The position numbers and the translations under genes are program-made. The notes under the pieces were generated by a model. That model searched no databases, was not told the DNA's origin, and worked only from the letters and a program-made list of their open reading frames with translations. From Alphaproteobacteria bacterium (lineage in GTDB: Bacteria > Pseudomonadota > Alphaproteobacteria > UBA828): DNA of 6,987 bases. This document shows, piece by piece, positions 1-6,304 of this stretch (positions are counted from its first letter, which is position 1; each line of letters starts with the position of its first letter). The stretch spans positions 1-6,987 of the forward strand of contig JAUVWK010000146.1 of the NCBI GenBank assembly GCA_030604165.1, in the 5' to 3' direction.

Positions 1-420
1 AAGGAGCTTGCGCGCCGCGACCGGGTCAATATTCGTTACTATGCCGTGATTTACGATGTCGTCGACGACGTTAAGGCGGCGCTCGAGGGGATGCTCAAGC
101 CGACGCTGCGCGAGCAATTCCTCGGCAACGCTCAGGTTATGCAAACCTTCGAGATCAGCAAGATCGGGCGGATCGCCGGTTGCCGGGTGACGGAGGGCAT
201 GGCGCGGCGCGGCGCGAAAGTGCGGCTTCTGCGCGACAATATCGTAATCCACGACGGCACACTCAAGACTCTCAAGCGCTTCAAGGACGAAGTGAAGGAG
301 GTCAAAGAAGGCTACGAATGCGGCATGGCCTTCGAGAACTATCACGATATTCGTGAAAACGATGTCGTGGAGTTCTACGAAATTGAAGAGATTGCCCGGA
401 CCCTCGACGATACGGGCTGA
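1..420 (+). CDS. infB: Translation initiation factor IF-2, C-terminal part (5' truncated by window)
   Basis: The reading frame is open from base 1 and ends at TGA 418-420, giving the last 139 residues of a protein whose start lies upstream of the window. IF-2 is the GTPase that brings fMet-tRNA to the 30S subunit and promotes subunit joining. The visible part covers the end of domain III/C1 and the C-terminal beta-barrel that binds fMet-tRNA. Family-typical stretches are the linker with IRYYAVIYDVVDD, then LKPTLREQFLGNAQVMQTF, the GRIAGCRVTEG strand, and near the end ECGMAFENYHDIRENDVVEF, matching the usual C-G-x-x-x-E-N-[YF]-x-D-[IL] block. No frameshift is seen. The order infB-rbfA-truB-rpsO-pnp is the standard bacterial one, so nusA is expected upstream. 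The 129-nt gap to rbfA shows no clear terminator, so read-through is likely. The identification is very secure. Confidence 0.97.
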   Translation, partial: KELARRDRVNIRYYAVIYDVVDDVKAALEGMLKPTLREQFLGNAQVMQTFEISKIGRIAGCRVTEGMARRGAKVRLLRDNIVIHDGTLKTLKRFKDEVKEVKEGYECGMAFENYHDIRENDVVEFYEIEEIARTLDDTG

Positions 421-536
421 GGCGTTTGGCGCGTCTTTAGGTCTGGCTGGGCCTTGCCGGTACGGGGCTGTGCGCCGCCGCGACTCTTTCCCGGGGTGCC
501 GGCCGCATAAGGGTCATTATCACCGCTCCTTGGCAT

Positions 537-542
537 AAGAGG
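537..542 (+). promoter_or_regulatory. Ribosome binding site of rbfA
   Basis: AAGAGG lies 7 nt before the ATG at 550 and supports that start. A second GAGG at 544-547 is too close to the ATG (2 nt) to be the main site. The rest of the 421-549 spacer shows nothing else I can support. Confidence 0.6.
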
Positions 543-549
543 CGAGGCG

Positions 550-948
550 ATGGCAAGACGAGCCGCCGCGCGTGCACACGGACCGAGCCAGCGCCAGCTT
601 CGGGTCGGCGAACTCGTGCGCGAGGCGCTGTCCGAGGCGCTGGTCCGGGGAAATGTTCACGATCCCGTGTTGGTAGAGGCGAACATTACGATCACCGAGG
701 TCAAGGTTTCCGCCGATCTCCGCAATGCCACGGCGTTCGTGGTGCCGCTCCACGGCCGGCGGGAGGAGGCTTTGTTGGTTGCGCTCGCCCGTGCCGCGCC
801 GCACCTTCGGGCCGAAGTGAACCGTCGTGTGCGTCTCAAATATTCTCCAGCCTTGCATTTCGAGCTCGATCATTCGTTCGACGAGGCGGAGCGGATCGAC
901 GCGTTGCTGCGCGCTGCCGCGCGGAATGACGAGGCTGCCGGTGAGTGA
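550..948 (+). CDS. rbfA: 30S ribosome-binding factor RbfA
   Basis: The product is 132 residues, the usual size for this small KH-fold assembly factor. RbfA binds the immature 30S subunit near helix 1 of 16S rRNA and is needed for 5'-end maturation and for cold adaptation. Family features visible are the N-terminal helix QRQLRVGELVREALSEAL, the strand region DPVLVEANITITEVKVSADLRNATAFVVPL, and the C-terminal block of Arg-rich helix plus LKYSPALHFELDHSFDEAERIDALL, which corresponds to the common R-x-[KR]-x-x-P-x-L-x-F-x-x-D motif. The start at ATG 550 has a good ribosome-binding site and places the first conserved helix near residue 15. The 3' end overlaps the probable truB GTG by 8 nt (GTGAGTGA), suggesting translational coupling with truB. 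Confidence 0.95.
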   Translation: MARRAAARAHGPSQRQLRVGELVREALSEALVRGNVHDPVLVEANITITEVKVSADLRNATAFVVPLHGRREEALLVALARAAPHLRAEVNRRVRLKYSPALHFELDHSFDEAERIDALLRAAARNDEAAGE

Positions 949-1831
949 CACGCCGACGCGGCCGCTGAATGGCTGGCTGGTGGTCGACAAACCCATAAAT
1001 CTGACTTCGGCTCGCGTCGTTGCGCGGCTCAAGCGCTTGTGCCCAGGATCCAAGGTCGGGCATTGCGGGACGCTCGACCCCTTGGCCACGGGGGTCTTGC
1101 CAGTGGCGTTCGGCGAGGCCACCAAGACCGTTTCCTACGCGATGGCGGGGCTCAAGCGCTATCGCTTTCAGGTGCGTTGGGGCGAGGCGCGCGACACCGA
1201 CGACGCCGAGGGGCGTGTGATCGAGACCAACGCGCGACGGCCCGATGCGGCGGCGATCGAGGCGGCCTTGGCCGCATTTCAGGGCCTTATTCAGCAGGTT
1301 CCCCCCGATTACTCGGCGATCAAGGTGCGCGGTCGCCGGGCGTACGAATTGGCGCGGCAGTCGCGCCCGGTGACGCTGGCGCCGCGCGAGGTGCGCGTCG
1401 ACCGTTTTGCGCTGATGGCGGCCGAGTCGGACACGGCCGATTTTGAGGTGACCTGCGGCAAGGGCACCTATGTGCGCGCCCTCGCGCGCGATCTGGCGCG
1501 CGCGTTGGAAACCGTTGGTCACGTTGCCGCGCTGCGCCGCACCGCGGTCGGTCCGTTCGATGAAAAGGACGCAATTTCGCTGGATAATCAAGGGGTGCTC
1601 GTGCATAGTGCGGCGCTCGCCGAGCGTTTGCTACCGGTCGAGGCCGCGCTGGCCGACATCCCGGCTCTGGCCTTGACCATCGCTGAAGCGGAGCGCCTGC
1701 ACCACGGCCAGGCGATTGCGACCGCTTCATCCGGCGACGGTATCGTGTGTGCCAGGACCGGCAAGCGCTTGGTGGCGCTGGCAGAGGTGAATCGAGGGTT
1801 GGTTCGCCCGGTCAGAGTCTTCAATTTGTAA
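941..1831 (+). CDS. truB: tRNA pseudouridine(55) synthase TruB
   Basis: TruB isomerises U55 in the T-loop of tRNAs to pseudouridine. From GTG 941 the protein has 296 residues, normal for the family. The N-terminal NGWLVVDKPINLTSA block and the catalytic motif GTLDPLATGVLP are clear, with the nucleophilic Asp at residue 46. GEATKTVSYAMAGLKRYRF follows, then YSAIKVRGRRAYELAR and the CGKGTYVRALARDLA motif. The last ~60 residues form the TruB C-terminal RNA-binding domain. Start choice: GTG 941 has GAGG at 931-934 with a 6-nt spacer. The in-frame ATG at 926 would add five residues but lacks a good ribosome-binding site and sits deeper inside rbfA. The residue before GTLDP is Cys-Gly (GHCGTLDP) where Gly or Ala is more usual, which is a minor variation. 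The gene ends 13 nt before rpsO. Confidence 0.95.
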   Translation: MSDTPTRPLNGWLVVDKPINLTSARVVARLKRLCPGSKVGHCGTLDPLATGVLPVAFGEATKTVSYAMAGLKRYRFQVRWGEARDTDDAEGRVIETNARRPDAAAIEAALAAFQGLIQQVPPDYSAIKVRGRRAYELARQSRPVTLAPREVRVDRFALMAAESDTADFEVTCGKGTYVRALARDLARALETVGHVAALRRTAVGPFDEKDAISLDNQGVLVHSAALAERLLPVEAALADIPALALTIAEAERLHHGQAIATASSGDGIVCARTGKRLVALAEVNRGLVRPVRVFNL

Positions 1832-1835
1832 TATC

Positions 1836-1839
1836 GGAG
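1836..1839 (+). promoter_or_regulatory. Ribosome binding site of rpsO
   Basis: GGAG sits 5 nt before the ATG at 1845, inside the 13-nt truB-rpsO gap, so rpsO can be translated from the truB transcript. Confidence 0.65.
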
Positions 1840-1844
1840 CAGAG

Positions 1845-2114
1845 ATGTCGATTACCGCAGAGCGGAAGTCCGAACTGATCCATGAGTTCGGGCACAAAGA
1901 GAGTGATACCGGTTCTCCGGAGGTGCAGGTCGCAATCCTGACTGAACGGATCAACAATTTGACCGGGCATTTTCGGACGCACAAGAAAGACCTTCACTCC
2001 CGACGGGGCCTGCTGATGATGGTCAGCCGACGGCGACGCTTGCTCGATTATCTGAAGGGCATAGACGTCGAGCGTTACGCGCAAACGATTCAGCGCCTTG
2101 GGCTCCGTAAATAA
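1845..2114 (+). CDS. rpsO: 30S ribosomal protein S15
   Basis: This encodes 89 residues, exactly the common length of S15, a primary 16S rRNA-binding protein that joins helices 20-22 in the central domain and contacts 23S rRNA in bridge B4. The signature is present throughout: DTGSPEVQVAILTERINNLTGHF, then HKKDLHSRRGLLMMVSRRRRLLDYLK, and the C-terminal YAQTIQRLGLRK. The ATG at 1845 has GGAG 5 nt upstream. Position between truB and pnp is the standard arrangement. In Escherichia coli S15 represses its own translation through an mRNA pseudoknot. Whether that holds here cannot be judged from this sequence, since the leader is short and mostly truB coding sequence. Confidence 0.98.
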   Translation: MSITAERKSELIHEFGHKESDTGSPEVQVAILTERINNLTGHFRTHKKDLHSRRGLLMMVSRRRRLLDYLKGIDVERYAQTIQRLGLRK

Positions 2115-2123
2115 CCGAGATAC

Positions 2124-2150
2124 GGGGACGGAATTGTCGTCCCTATTTGT
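2124..2150 (+). terminator. Hairpin after rpsO, possible attenuator/terminator
   Basis: Ten bases after the rpsO stop, GGGGACG (2124-2130) can pair with CGTCCCT (2138-2144), six Watson-Crick pairs and one G-U pair, over a 7-nt loop. It is followed by TATTTGTT, a poor but T-rich tail. In many bacteria an inefficient terminator or processing site lies between rpsO and pnp, and this hairpin is in the right place. Its stem is short, so termination is probably partial. Confidence 0.5.
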
Positions 2151-2300
2151 TCCGCTTACGGCCTGATCGCTTCCGCTTGCCGGAGGCGCCGTCACCGACA
2201 GCCGGCCACCCGGATACAGTTGGTCGTCCGGATTAGGTCTAAAGGCTCAGACGCACGCTGACGGCCGAGATTTATCGGTTGCGGCGGGCGAAGCGACGAG

Positions 2301-2317
2301 GCGGGCGTCGGGCCCGC
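2301..2317 (+). promoter_or_regulatory. GC hairpin in the pnp leader (upstream)
   Basis: GCGGGC (2301-2306) and GCCCGC (2312-2317) form a perfect 6-bp stem with a 5-nt loop. A further 5-bp hairpin (GGCGG 2324-2328 with CCGCC 2334-2338) follows directly. Both lie in the untranslated leader of pnp, upstream of the larger stem at 2357-2381. There is no T-run after them, so they are unlikely to be terminators. Confidence 0.35.
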
Positions 2318-2356
2318 GATCGAGGCGGGCAGGCCGCCCCGATATTTGTCTGCCCG

Positions 2357-2381
2357 GACCCGCCGCATCGGGCGGCGGGTC
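2357..2381 (+). promoter_or_regulatory. Perfect 10-bp hairpin just before the pnp ribosome-binding site
   Basis: GACCCGCCGC (2357-2366) is perfectly complementary to GCGGCGGGTC (2372-2381) across a 5-nt loop. It ends 7 nt before the GGAAGGA ribosome-binding site and 21 nt before the pnp ATG. In E. coli the pnp leader carries an RNase III-cleaved stem and PNPase represses its own mRNA by degrading the cleaved duplex. This stem is placed where such an element would be, but it is shorter than the E. coli stem. A role in autoregulation is inference. Confidence 0.45.
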
Positions 2382-2388
2382 GGTATGT

Positions 2389-2395
2389 GGAAGGA
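2389..2395 (+). promoter_or_regulatory. Ribosome binding site of pnp (decides the start)
   Basis: GGAAGGA lies 7 nt before ATG 2403. This favours 2403 over the in-frame ATG at 2385 and the upstream TTG at 2346, both of which lie in or next to the leader hairpin. Confidence 0.65.
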
Positions 2396-2402
2396 TGCAA
2401 GG

Positions 2403-4526
2403 ATGTTTGAGGTCAGTCGAAAAGAGATCGAATGGGGGGGACGCAAGCTCGTCCTCGAATCCGGCAAGATCGCCCGTCAAGCCGATGGCGCGGTGCTGGT
2501 CACCTATGGCGAGACTGCGGTGCTGTGCACCGCGGTGGCGCAAAAGAGCGCACGGGTCGGTATCGACTTCTTTCCGCTCACCGTCAACTACGAAGAGAAG
2601 GCGTTTGCGGCCGGCAAGATCCCCGGCGGCTTCTTCAAGCGCGAGGGGCGGCCCGGCGAAAAGGAAACGCTGGTCTCGCGTCTGATCGATCGGCCGATTC
2701 GCCCGTTGTTCGCGAGCGGTTTCAAAAACGAGACGCAGGTTATTTGCACGGTTCTTTCGCACGACATCCAGAACGATCCCGACGTGGTCGCGATGATCGG
2801 CGCTTCGGCGGCCTTGACCATCTCGGGCATACCGTTCCTGGGGCCGATCGGCGGCTGCCGGGTCGGCTATATCGACGGCGAATACGTCTTGAACCCAACG
2901 GCGGAGCAGCGCATCGATTCGGTGCTCGATCTCGTGATGGCCGGCACCGCCGAGGGTGTGCTGATGGTGGAATCGGAGGCCAGCGAGCTATCCGAAGAGA
3001 TCATGCTCGGGGCCGTCAATTTCGGCCATGAACAGATCGATGCGGTGCTCGACGCGATTATCGGGCTGGCCGAAGGCTGCGCCAAGGAGCCGTGGGAGGT
3101 GCCCTCGCCGGCGGCAGACGCCGAAGAGGTCGCGGCTCGAGTCGCAGAGCTGGCGGAGCCTGGATTGCGCGAGGCCTATGCGCTACGCGGCAAAACCGAG
3201 CGGCATGATCGCCTTGGCGAAGCAAAGGCCGAGGTGGTGGCCGCGCTTGGCGACGAAGAGGGTGGCCTGCCAGATACGGCGAAGGGCGCGCTCAAGGCCT
3301 TGGAGAAGAACATCGTGCGCGGCCAGGTCCTCGAGACCGGCGCGCGCATCGACGGGCGCGGCACCAGCGACGTCCGGCCGATCGTCTGCGAGGTCGGCGT
3401 CTTGCCGCGCAGCCACGGCTCGGCTCTCTTCACCCGCGGCGAGACCCAGGCGCTCGTGGTCGCGACCCTTGGCACGGGCCAAGACGAGCAAATCATGGAC
3501 GTGCTCGAGGGGGAATATCGCGAGCGCTTCATGCTGCACTACAACTTCCCGCCTTATTCGGTGGGCGAGGCGCGCTTCTTGCGGGGGCCGGGCCGGCGCG
3601 AAATCGGCCACGGCAAACTGGCCTGGCGCGCGCTCCATTCCCTGCTGCCGTCGAAGGAAGAATTTCCCTACACGATTCGCGTGGTCTCCGAAATTACCGA
3701 ATCCAACGGCTCGTCTTCCATGGCTTCGGTGTGCGGCAGCTCCATGGCGTTGATGGATGCCGGCGTGCCCTTGCCGCGGGCCGTTGCGGGGATCGCCATG
3801 GGATTGATCAAGGAGGGTGACAAGTTTGCCGTCCTGAGCGACATCCTGGGCGACGAAGACCATCTCGGAGACATGGATTTCAAGGTGGCCGGCTCCGAGC
3901 AGGGCATCACGTCGCTGCAGATGGACATCAAGATCACCAGTATTACCAAAGAAATCATGCAGATCGCCCTCGCGCAGGCGAAGGAAGGTCGGCTGCACAT
4001 TTTGGCCGAGATGCAGAAGGGCATCGGTAACGCCCGCGATAGCGTCAGCGACAAGGCGCCGCGAATCACCACCATCACCATACCGAAGGACCGCATTCGC
4101 GAGGTCATCGGGCCGGGCGGTAAGATCATCCGCGAAATCTGCGAGGTCAGCGGCGCCAAGATCGATATCGAGGACGACGGCACGATCAAGGTGGCGGCGG
4201 TCGAGGCCGCGGCCTCCGAGAAGGCCATCGATATGATCCGCGATATCGTAGCCGAGCCCGAGGTCGGCGTTATCTATACGGGCAAGGTGGTCAAGGTCGT
4301 CGATTTCGGCGCCTTCGTGAATTTCATCGGCAAGCGCGACGGCCTGGTCCATATCAGCGAACTGGCGCCGAACAGGGTCAACCGAGTGACCGACGTCATC
4401 AACGAGGGCGATTCGGTCAAGGTCAAGGTTCTCGGGATCGACGACCGAGGCAAGGTCAAGCTGAGCATGAAGACGGTCGATCAGCAGACGGGCGAGGATC
4501 TGACGGAGCAGCTTAAGGCGGGCTAG
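2403..4526 (+). CDS. pnp: Polyribonucleotide nucleotidyltransferase (PNPase)
   Basis: PNPase degrades RNA 3' to 5' using phosphate, as a homotrimer and often in the degradosome. From ATG 2403 it has 707 residues, a normal length, beginning MFEVSRKEIEWGGRKL as alphaproteobacterial homologues do. Domains in order are: RNase PH-like core 1 (about 10-230, with the RLIDRPIRPLF motif), a helical linker, RNase PH-like core 2 (about 310-545), KH (about 553-612, GPGG at 570-573) and S1 (about 622-690, ending KVKLSMK). Core 2 holds the phosphate-site SNGSSSMASVCGSSM stretch and SDILGDEDHLGDMDF, with acidic residues D486 and D492 at the positions of the E. coli metal and catalytic Asp residues. No key residue is missing. 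It lies downstream of rpsO, separated by a structured 288-nt leader, and is followed by a long hairpin that probably ends the operon. Confidence 0.98.
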   Translation: MFEVSRKEIEWGGRKLVLESGKIARQADGAVLVTYGETAVLCTAVAQKSARVGIDFFPLTVNYEEKAFAAGKIPGGFFKREGRPGEKETLVSRLIDRPIRPLFASGFKNETQVICTVLSHDIQNDPDVVAMIGASAALTISGIPFLGPIGGCRVGYIDGEYVLNPTAEQRIDSVLDLVMAGTAEGVLMVESEASELSEEIMLGAVNFGHEQIDAVLDAIIGLAEGCAKEPWEVPSPAADAEEVAARVAELAEPGLREAYALRGKTERHDRLGEAKAEVVAALGDEEGGLPDTAKGALKALEKNIVRGQVLETGARIDGRGTSDVRPIVCEVGVLPRSHGSALFTRGETQALVVATLGTGQDEQIMDVLEGEYRERFMLHYNFPPYSVGEARFLRGPGRREIGHGKLAWRALHSLLPSKEEFPYTIRVVSEITESNGSSSMASVCGSSMALMDAGVPLPRAVAGIAMGLIKEGDKFAVLSDILGDEDHLGDMDFKVAGSEQGITSLQMDIKITSITKEIMQIALAQAKEGRLHILAEMQKGIGNARDSVSDKAPRITTITIPKDRIREVIGPGGKIIREICEVSGAKIDIEDDGTIKVAAVEAAASEKAIDMIRDIVAEPEVGVIYTGKVVKVVDFGAFVNFIGKRDGLVHISELAPNRVNRVTDVINEGDSVKVKVLGIDDRGKVKLSMKTVDQQTGEDLTEQLKAG

Positions 4527-4545
4527 GGCGGGTCAAGATCAAGCC

Positions 4546-4591
4546 CACCGGCCTGCTCGCAGGGTACCTTGGGGCGGGCCGGTGCCGTTTT
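4546..4591 (+). terminator. Long hairpin after pnp, probable terminator
   Basis: CACCGGCC (4546-4553) is perfectly complementary to GGCCGGTG (4577-4584). Pairing can continue inward with some G-U pairs (4554-4558 with 4572-4576, then 4560-4563 with 4568-4571 after one bulged G), capped by a GTAC loop. That gives about 17 pairs with one bulge. CCG and then TTTT (4588-4591) follow, so the T-tract is short and offset. It begins 19 nt after the pnp stop and is best read as the operon's terminator or a 3'-end stabilising stem. Confidence 0.5.
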
Positions 4592-4603
4592 GGGCCTGTT
4601 CGT

Positions 4604-4617
4604 GGCGCCCGGGCGCC
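4604..4617. repeat. 14-nt perfect GC palindrome
   Basis: GGCGCCCGGGCGCC reads the same on both strands, and is followed by an overlapping 10-nt palindrome GCGCCGGCGC (4613-4622) and then GATTTTGTC. It could be a second weak terminator, a protein-binding site, or chance in GC-rich DNA. I cannot tell which. Confidence 0.4.
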
Positions 4618-4670
4618 GGCGCGGGCCGATTTTGTCAATCTTGTAATATGAACGTTTGGGCATAAATCAT

Positions 4671-4678
4671 GGGAGGAG
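4671..4678 (+). promoter_or_regulatory. Strong ribosome binding site in the pnp-flavoprotein spacer
   Basis: GGGAGGAG is the best Shine-Dalgarno match in this spacer. It lies 7 nt before GTG 4686, the start of a 36-codon ORF, and 117 nt before the flavoprotein start, too far to serve the latter directly. Confidence 0.5.
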
Positions 4679-4685
4679 CCAGCCG

Positions 4686-4796
4686 GTGAGGCGCCGGAGC
4701 AGGCCTGAAGTAGGGCCTCTGCGGTCCGTCTTTGCGGTTGGCATCTCTGCAACGGTTGGCTTCTCCGCGGCGCGGGTACGGAAATTGGGGGCTTAG
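4686..4796 (+). CDS. Candidate 36-residue small protein or leader peptide
   Basis: An open frame starts at GTG 4686 (MRRRSRPEVG...) and ends at TAG 4794-4796, encoding 36 residues. It has a strong Shine-Dalgarno (GGGAGGAG, 7-nt spacing). The last base of its stop codon is the first base of the flavoprotein GTG (TAGTG), the classic geometry for termination-reinitiation coupling. The peptide has an Arg-rich N-terminus, a short hydrophobic middle (SVFAVGISATVGF) and a basic end (ARVRKLGA), so a small membrane-associated peptide is possible. I recognise no family. It could equally be a non-functional leader whose translation only delivers ribosomes to the next gene. It has no run of a single regulatory amino acid, which argues against classic attenuation. 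I judge it real as a translated unit with moderate confidence and assign no function. Confidence 0.4.
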   Translation: MRRRSRPEVGPLRSVFAVGISATVGFSAARVRKLGA

Positions 4797-6193
4797 TGAG
4801 GCCGGTAAATTCGCTGGTCATTTCGGGCAAAGAAGTCATGCCCCTCGTCGAGGGGGGCAAAGGCATCGGCGTGACCAATGGCCATAGCTCCGGAGCCTGG
4901 GCCGCGGCCAACGGCGTCGGCACGTTCTCCGGCGTCAACGCCGATTCCTTCGACCAGGACGGGCAGCCTATTCCGCAGGTCTATTTGGGCCGTACGCGGC
5001 GCGAGCGCCATGAAGAACTGGTGCAAATGGCGATCCGGGGCGGCATCACCCAAGCGCAGATCGCGCATGACATCGCCGGCGGCGGCGGCCGTCTCCACAT
5101 GAACGTGTTGTGGGAGATGGCTGCCAGCGAGCGGGTGTTGAACGGCATCCTGGAAGGTACGCGGGGGCTGATCCACGGCGTCACATGCGGTGCCGGCATG
5201 CCCTACCGCATATCGGAAATAGCCGCGCGTTACCGGATTTACTACTACCCCATCGTGTCATCGGCGCGCGCGTTCCGGGCGCTTTGGAAGCGCGCCTATC
5301 ACCGCTTTTCCGACTGGCTCGGCGGCGTCGTGTACGAGGATCCCTGGCGGGCGGGGGGGCATAACGGTCTGTCTAATATCGAGGATCCCGATAAACCGGA
5401 ACCGCCCCATCCGCGGGTCGTCGCGCTGCGCCGCATCATGCAAGAGTTCGGGCTCGGCGAGGTGCCGATCGTCATGGCCGGCGGCGTCTGGTATCTGCGC
5501 GATTGGCAGGATTGGATGGACGACCCCGAGGTTGGGCCGGTCGCCTTCCAATTCGGAACCAGACCATTGGTCACCGAGGAAAGCCCGATCTCGGAGGCTT
5601 GGAAGAAGCGGCTTTTGACGCTCGGCAAGGACGACGTGAAGCTGAACCGCTTTAGCCCGACGGGCTTTTACTCTTCCGCCGTGCGCAACGACTTCATCCG
5701 CGAGTTAGAGGAGCGCGACCAACGGCAGGTCGCGTTCGCGACACAGTCGATCGGCGATCATGACACGGCCTTCGTCGCCGGGCCGCGCGGGCGCGTGCTG
5801 TTCCTGACGAAAGGCGACGCCGCCCGCGCCCAAGAATGGGTCGACCAGGGCTTCACGATGCCCATGAAGACGCCCGATTCGACCATCATTTTCGTTACCG
5901 CGGAGAAAGCCCGCGAGATTCGCGCCGATCAGGCCAACTGCATGGGGTGCCTGAGCGCCTGCCGCTTCAGCAACTGGGCCACCAACCCGAAAAGCACCAC
6001 CGGCAAGAAGGCCGACCCCCGCAGCTACTGTATTCAGAAGACCCTGCAAGAGATCATTCACGGCGATTATGTGGACAACCAGTTGATGTTCTCGGGGCAC
6101 GCCGCCCACCGCTTTGCGGAGGATCCGTTCTACAGCAACGGGTTTATCCCGAAGGTCAGGCAGCTGCTCGACCGGTTGATGACGGGCGACTAA
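4796..6193 (+). CDS. Nitronate monooxygenase/2-nitropropane dioxygenase-family FMN protein with C-terminal Cys cluster
   Basis: The family consists of FMN-binding TIM-barrel enzymes, including nitronate monooxygenase, which oxidises alkyl nitronates, and FabK/PfaD-type enoyl reductases. Family marks here are LVISGKEVMPLVEGGKGIGVT at the first strand, GAGMP at 132-136, AGGHNG with His189 at the usual catalytic-His position (typically GGHRG), the phosphate-loop MAGGV at 227-231, and FQFGTRPLVTEES from 251. At 465 residues it is about 100 or more longer than typical nitronate monooxygenases. The extra C-terminal part carries Cys382, Cys385, Cys389 and Cys412 (C-X2-C-X3-C-X22-C), which could hold an Fe-S cluster. 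GTG 4796 is the only start codon between the upstream in-frame stop (4706) and the first conserved strand. Its own ribosome-binding site (GGGGG, 4-nt spacing) is mediocre, so coupling to the 36-codon ORF may matter. The substrate cannot be told, and the name nitronate monooxygenase should be held loosely. Confidence 0.85.
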   Translation: MRPVNSLVISGKEVMPLVEGGKGIGVTNGHSSGAWAAANGVGTFSGVNADSFDQDGQPIPQVYLGRTRRERHEELVQMAIRGGITQAQIAHDIAGGGGRLHMNVLWEMAASERVLNGILEGTRGLIHGVTCGAGMPYRISEIAARYRIYYYPIVSSARAFRALWKRAYHRFSDWLGGVVYEDPWRAGGHNGLSNIEDPDKPEPPHPRVVALRRIMQEFGLGEVPIVMAGGVWYLRDWQDWMDDPEVGPVAFQFGTRPLVTEESPISEAWKKRLLTLGKDDVKLNRFSPTGFYSSAVRNDFIRELEERDQRQVAFATQSIGDHDTAFVAGPRGRVLFLTKGDAARAQEWVDQGFTMPMKTPDSTIIFVTAEKAREIRADQANCMGCLSACRFSNWATNPKSTTGKKADPRSYCIQKTLQEIIHGDYVDNQLMFSGHAAHRFAEDPFYSNGFIPKVRQLLDRLMTGD

Positions 6194-6207
6194 TACCTTG
6201 GGGCGGG
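6194..6207 (+). repeat. Second copy of a 14-nt repeat (first copy 4565-4578)
   Basis: TACCTTGGGGCGGG directly follows the flavoprotein stop and is identical to 4565-4578 in the 3' hairpin of pnp. Here GGCGGG (6202-6207) can pair with CCCGCC (6216-6221), a 6-bp stem with an 8-nt loop. No T-run follows, so a terminator is not well supported. Confidence 0.35.
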
Positions 6208-6270
6208 GCCACCAACCCGCCTGTGACGCGCCCCGGCGGCAAACTCGCCTAATTTTCTAATTCCGCACTT

Positions 6271-6289
6271 GGCAAAGGGGTAATTTGCC
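6271..6289. promoter_or_regulatory. Inverted repeat upstream of irr, possible operator
   Basis: GGCAAA (6271-6276) and TTTGCC (6284-6289) form a perfect dyad separated by 7 nt, in the AT-richer 50 bases before irr. It lies between TTGGCA (6269-6274, possible -35) and TAAATC (6291-6296, weak -10, 16-nt spacing). It does not match the TTAGAA-N3-TTCTAA Irr box. An operator role is inference. Confidence 0.3.
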
Positions 6290-6304
6290 CTAAATCTAAG
6301 GCAC

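Noticed and set aside
926..941. ATG 926 as the truB start
   Set aside because: It is in frame and possible, but lacks a good Shine-Dalgarno. GTG 941 has GAGG at 6-nt spacing. The choice adds or removes only five residues.
836..1606. A 256-codon minus-strand frame opposite rbfA/truB
   Set aside because: It mirrors the truB coding frame, is Arg/Ala rich, and has no recognisable domain or ribosome-binding site.
2150..2180. Direct repeat TTCCGCTTAC / TTCCGCTTGC after rpsO
   Set aside because: Two imperfect 10-nt copies 21 nt apart are too little to call an element, and no link to a promoter or structure is visible.
2346..2403. Upstream TTG 2346 or ATG 2385 as the pnp start
   Set aside because: They would translate the leader hairpin region. 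The conserved N-terminus MFEVSRKEIEWGG starts at 2403, with GGAAGGA correctly placed.
3183..4352. A 389-codon open frame on the minus strand opposite pnp
   Set aside because: It lies wholly antisense to the conserved pnp core, has Asp/His/Arg-rich low-complexity composition, and is explained by GC-biased codon positions of pnp.
4632..4670. Promoter for the flavoprotein gene (TTGTCA or TTGTAA with AT-rich bases downstream)
   Set aside because: The stretch is notably AT-rich, but no -10 hexamer with acceptable spacing is found. The best pair, TTGTAA 4642 and AATCAT 4665, has only 4 of 6 matches each and would start transcription inside the Shine-Dalgarno of the small ORF.
6246..6260. Second Irr box in front of irr
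   Set aside because: Only one half-site, TTCTAA (6255-6260), is present. The opposite arm reads GCCTAA instead of TTAGAA.
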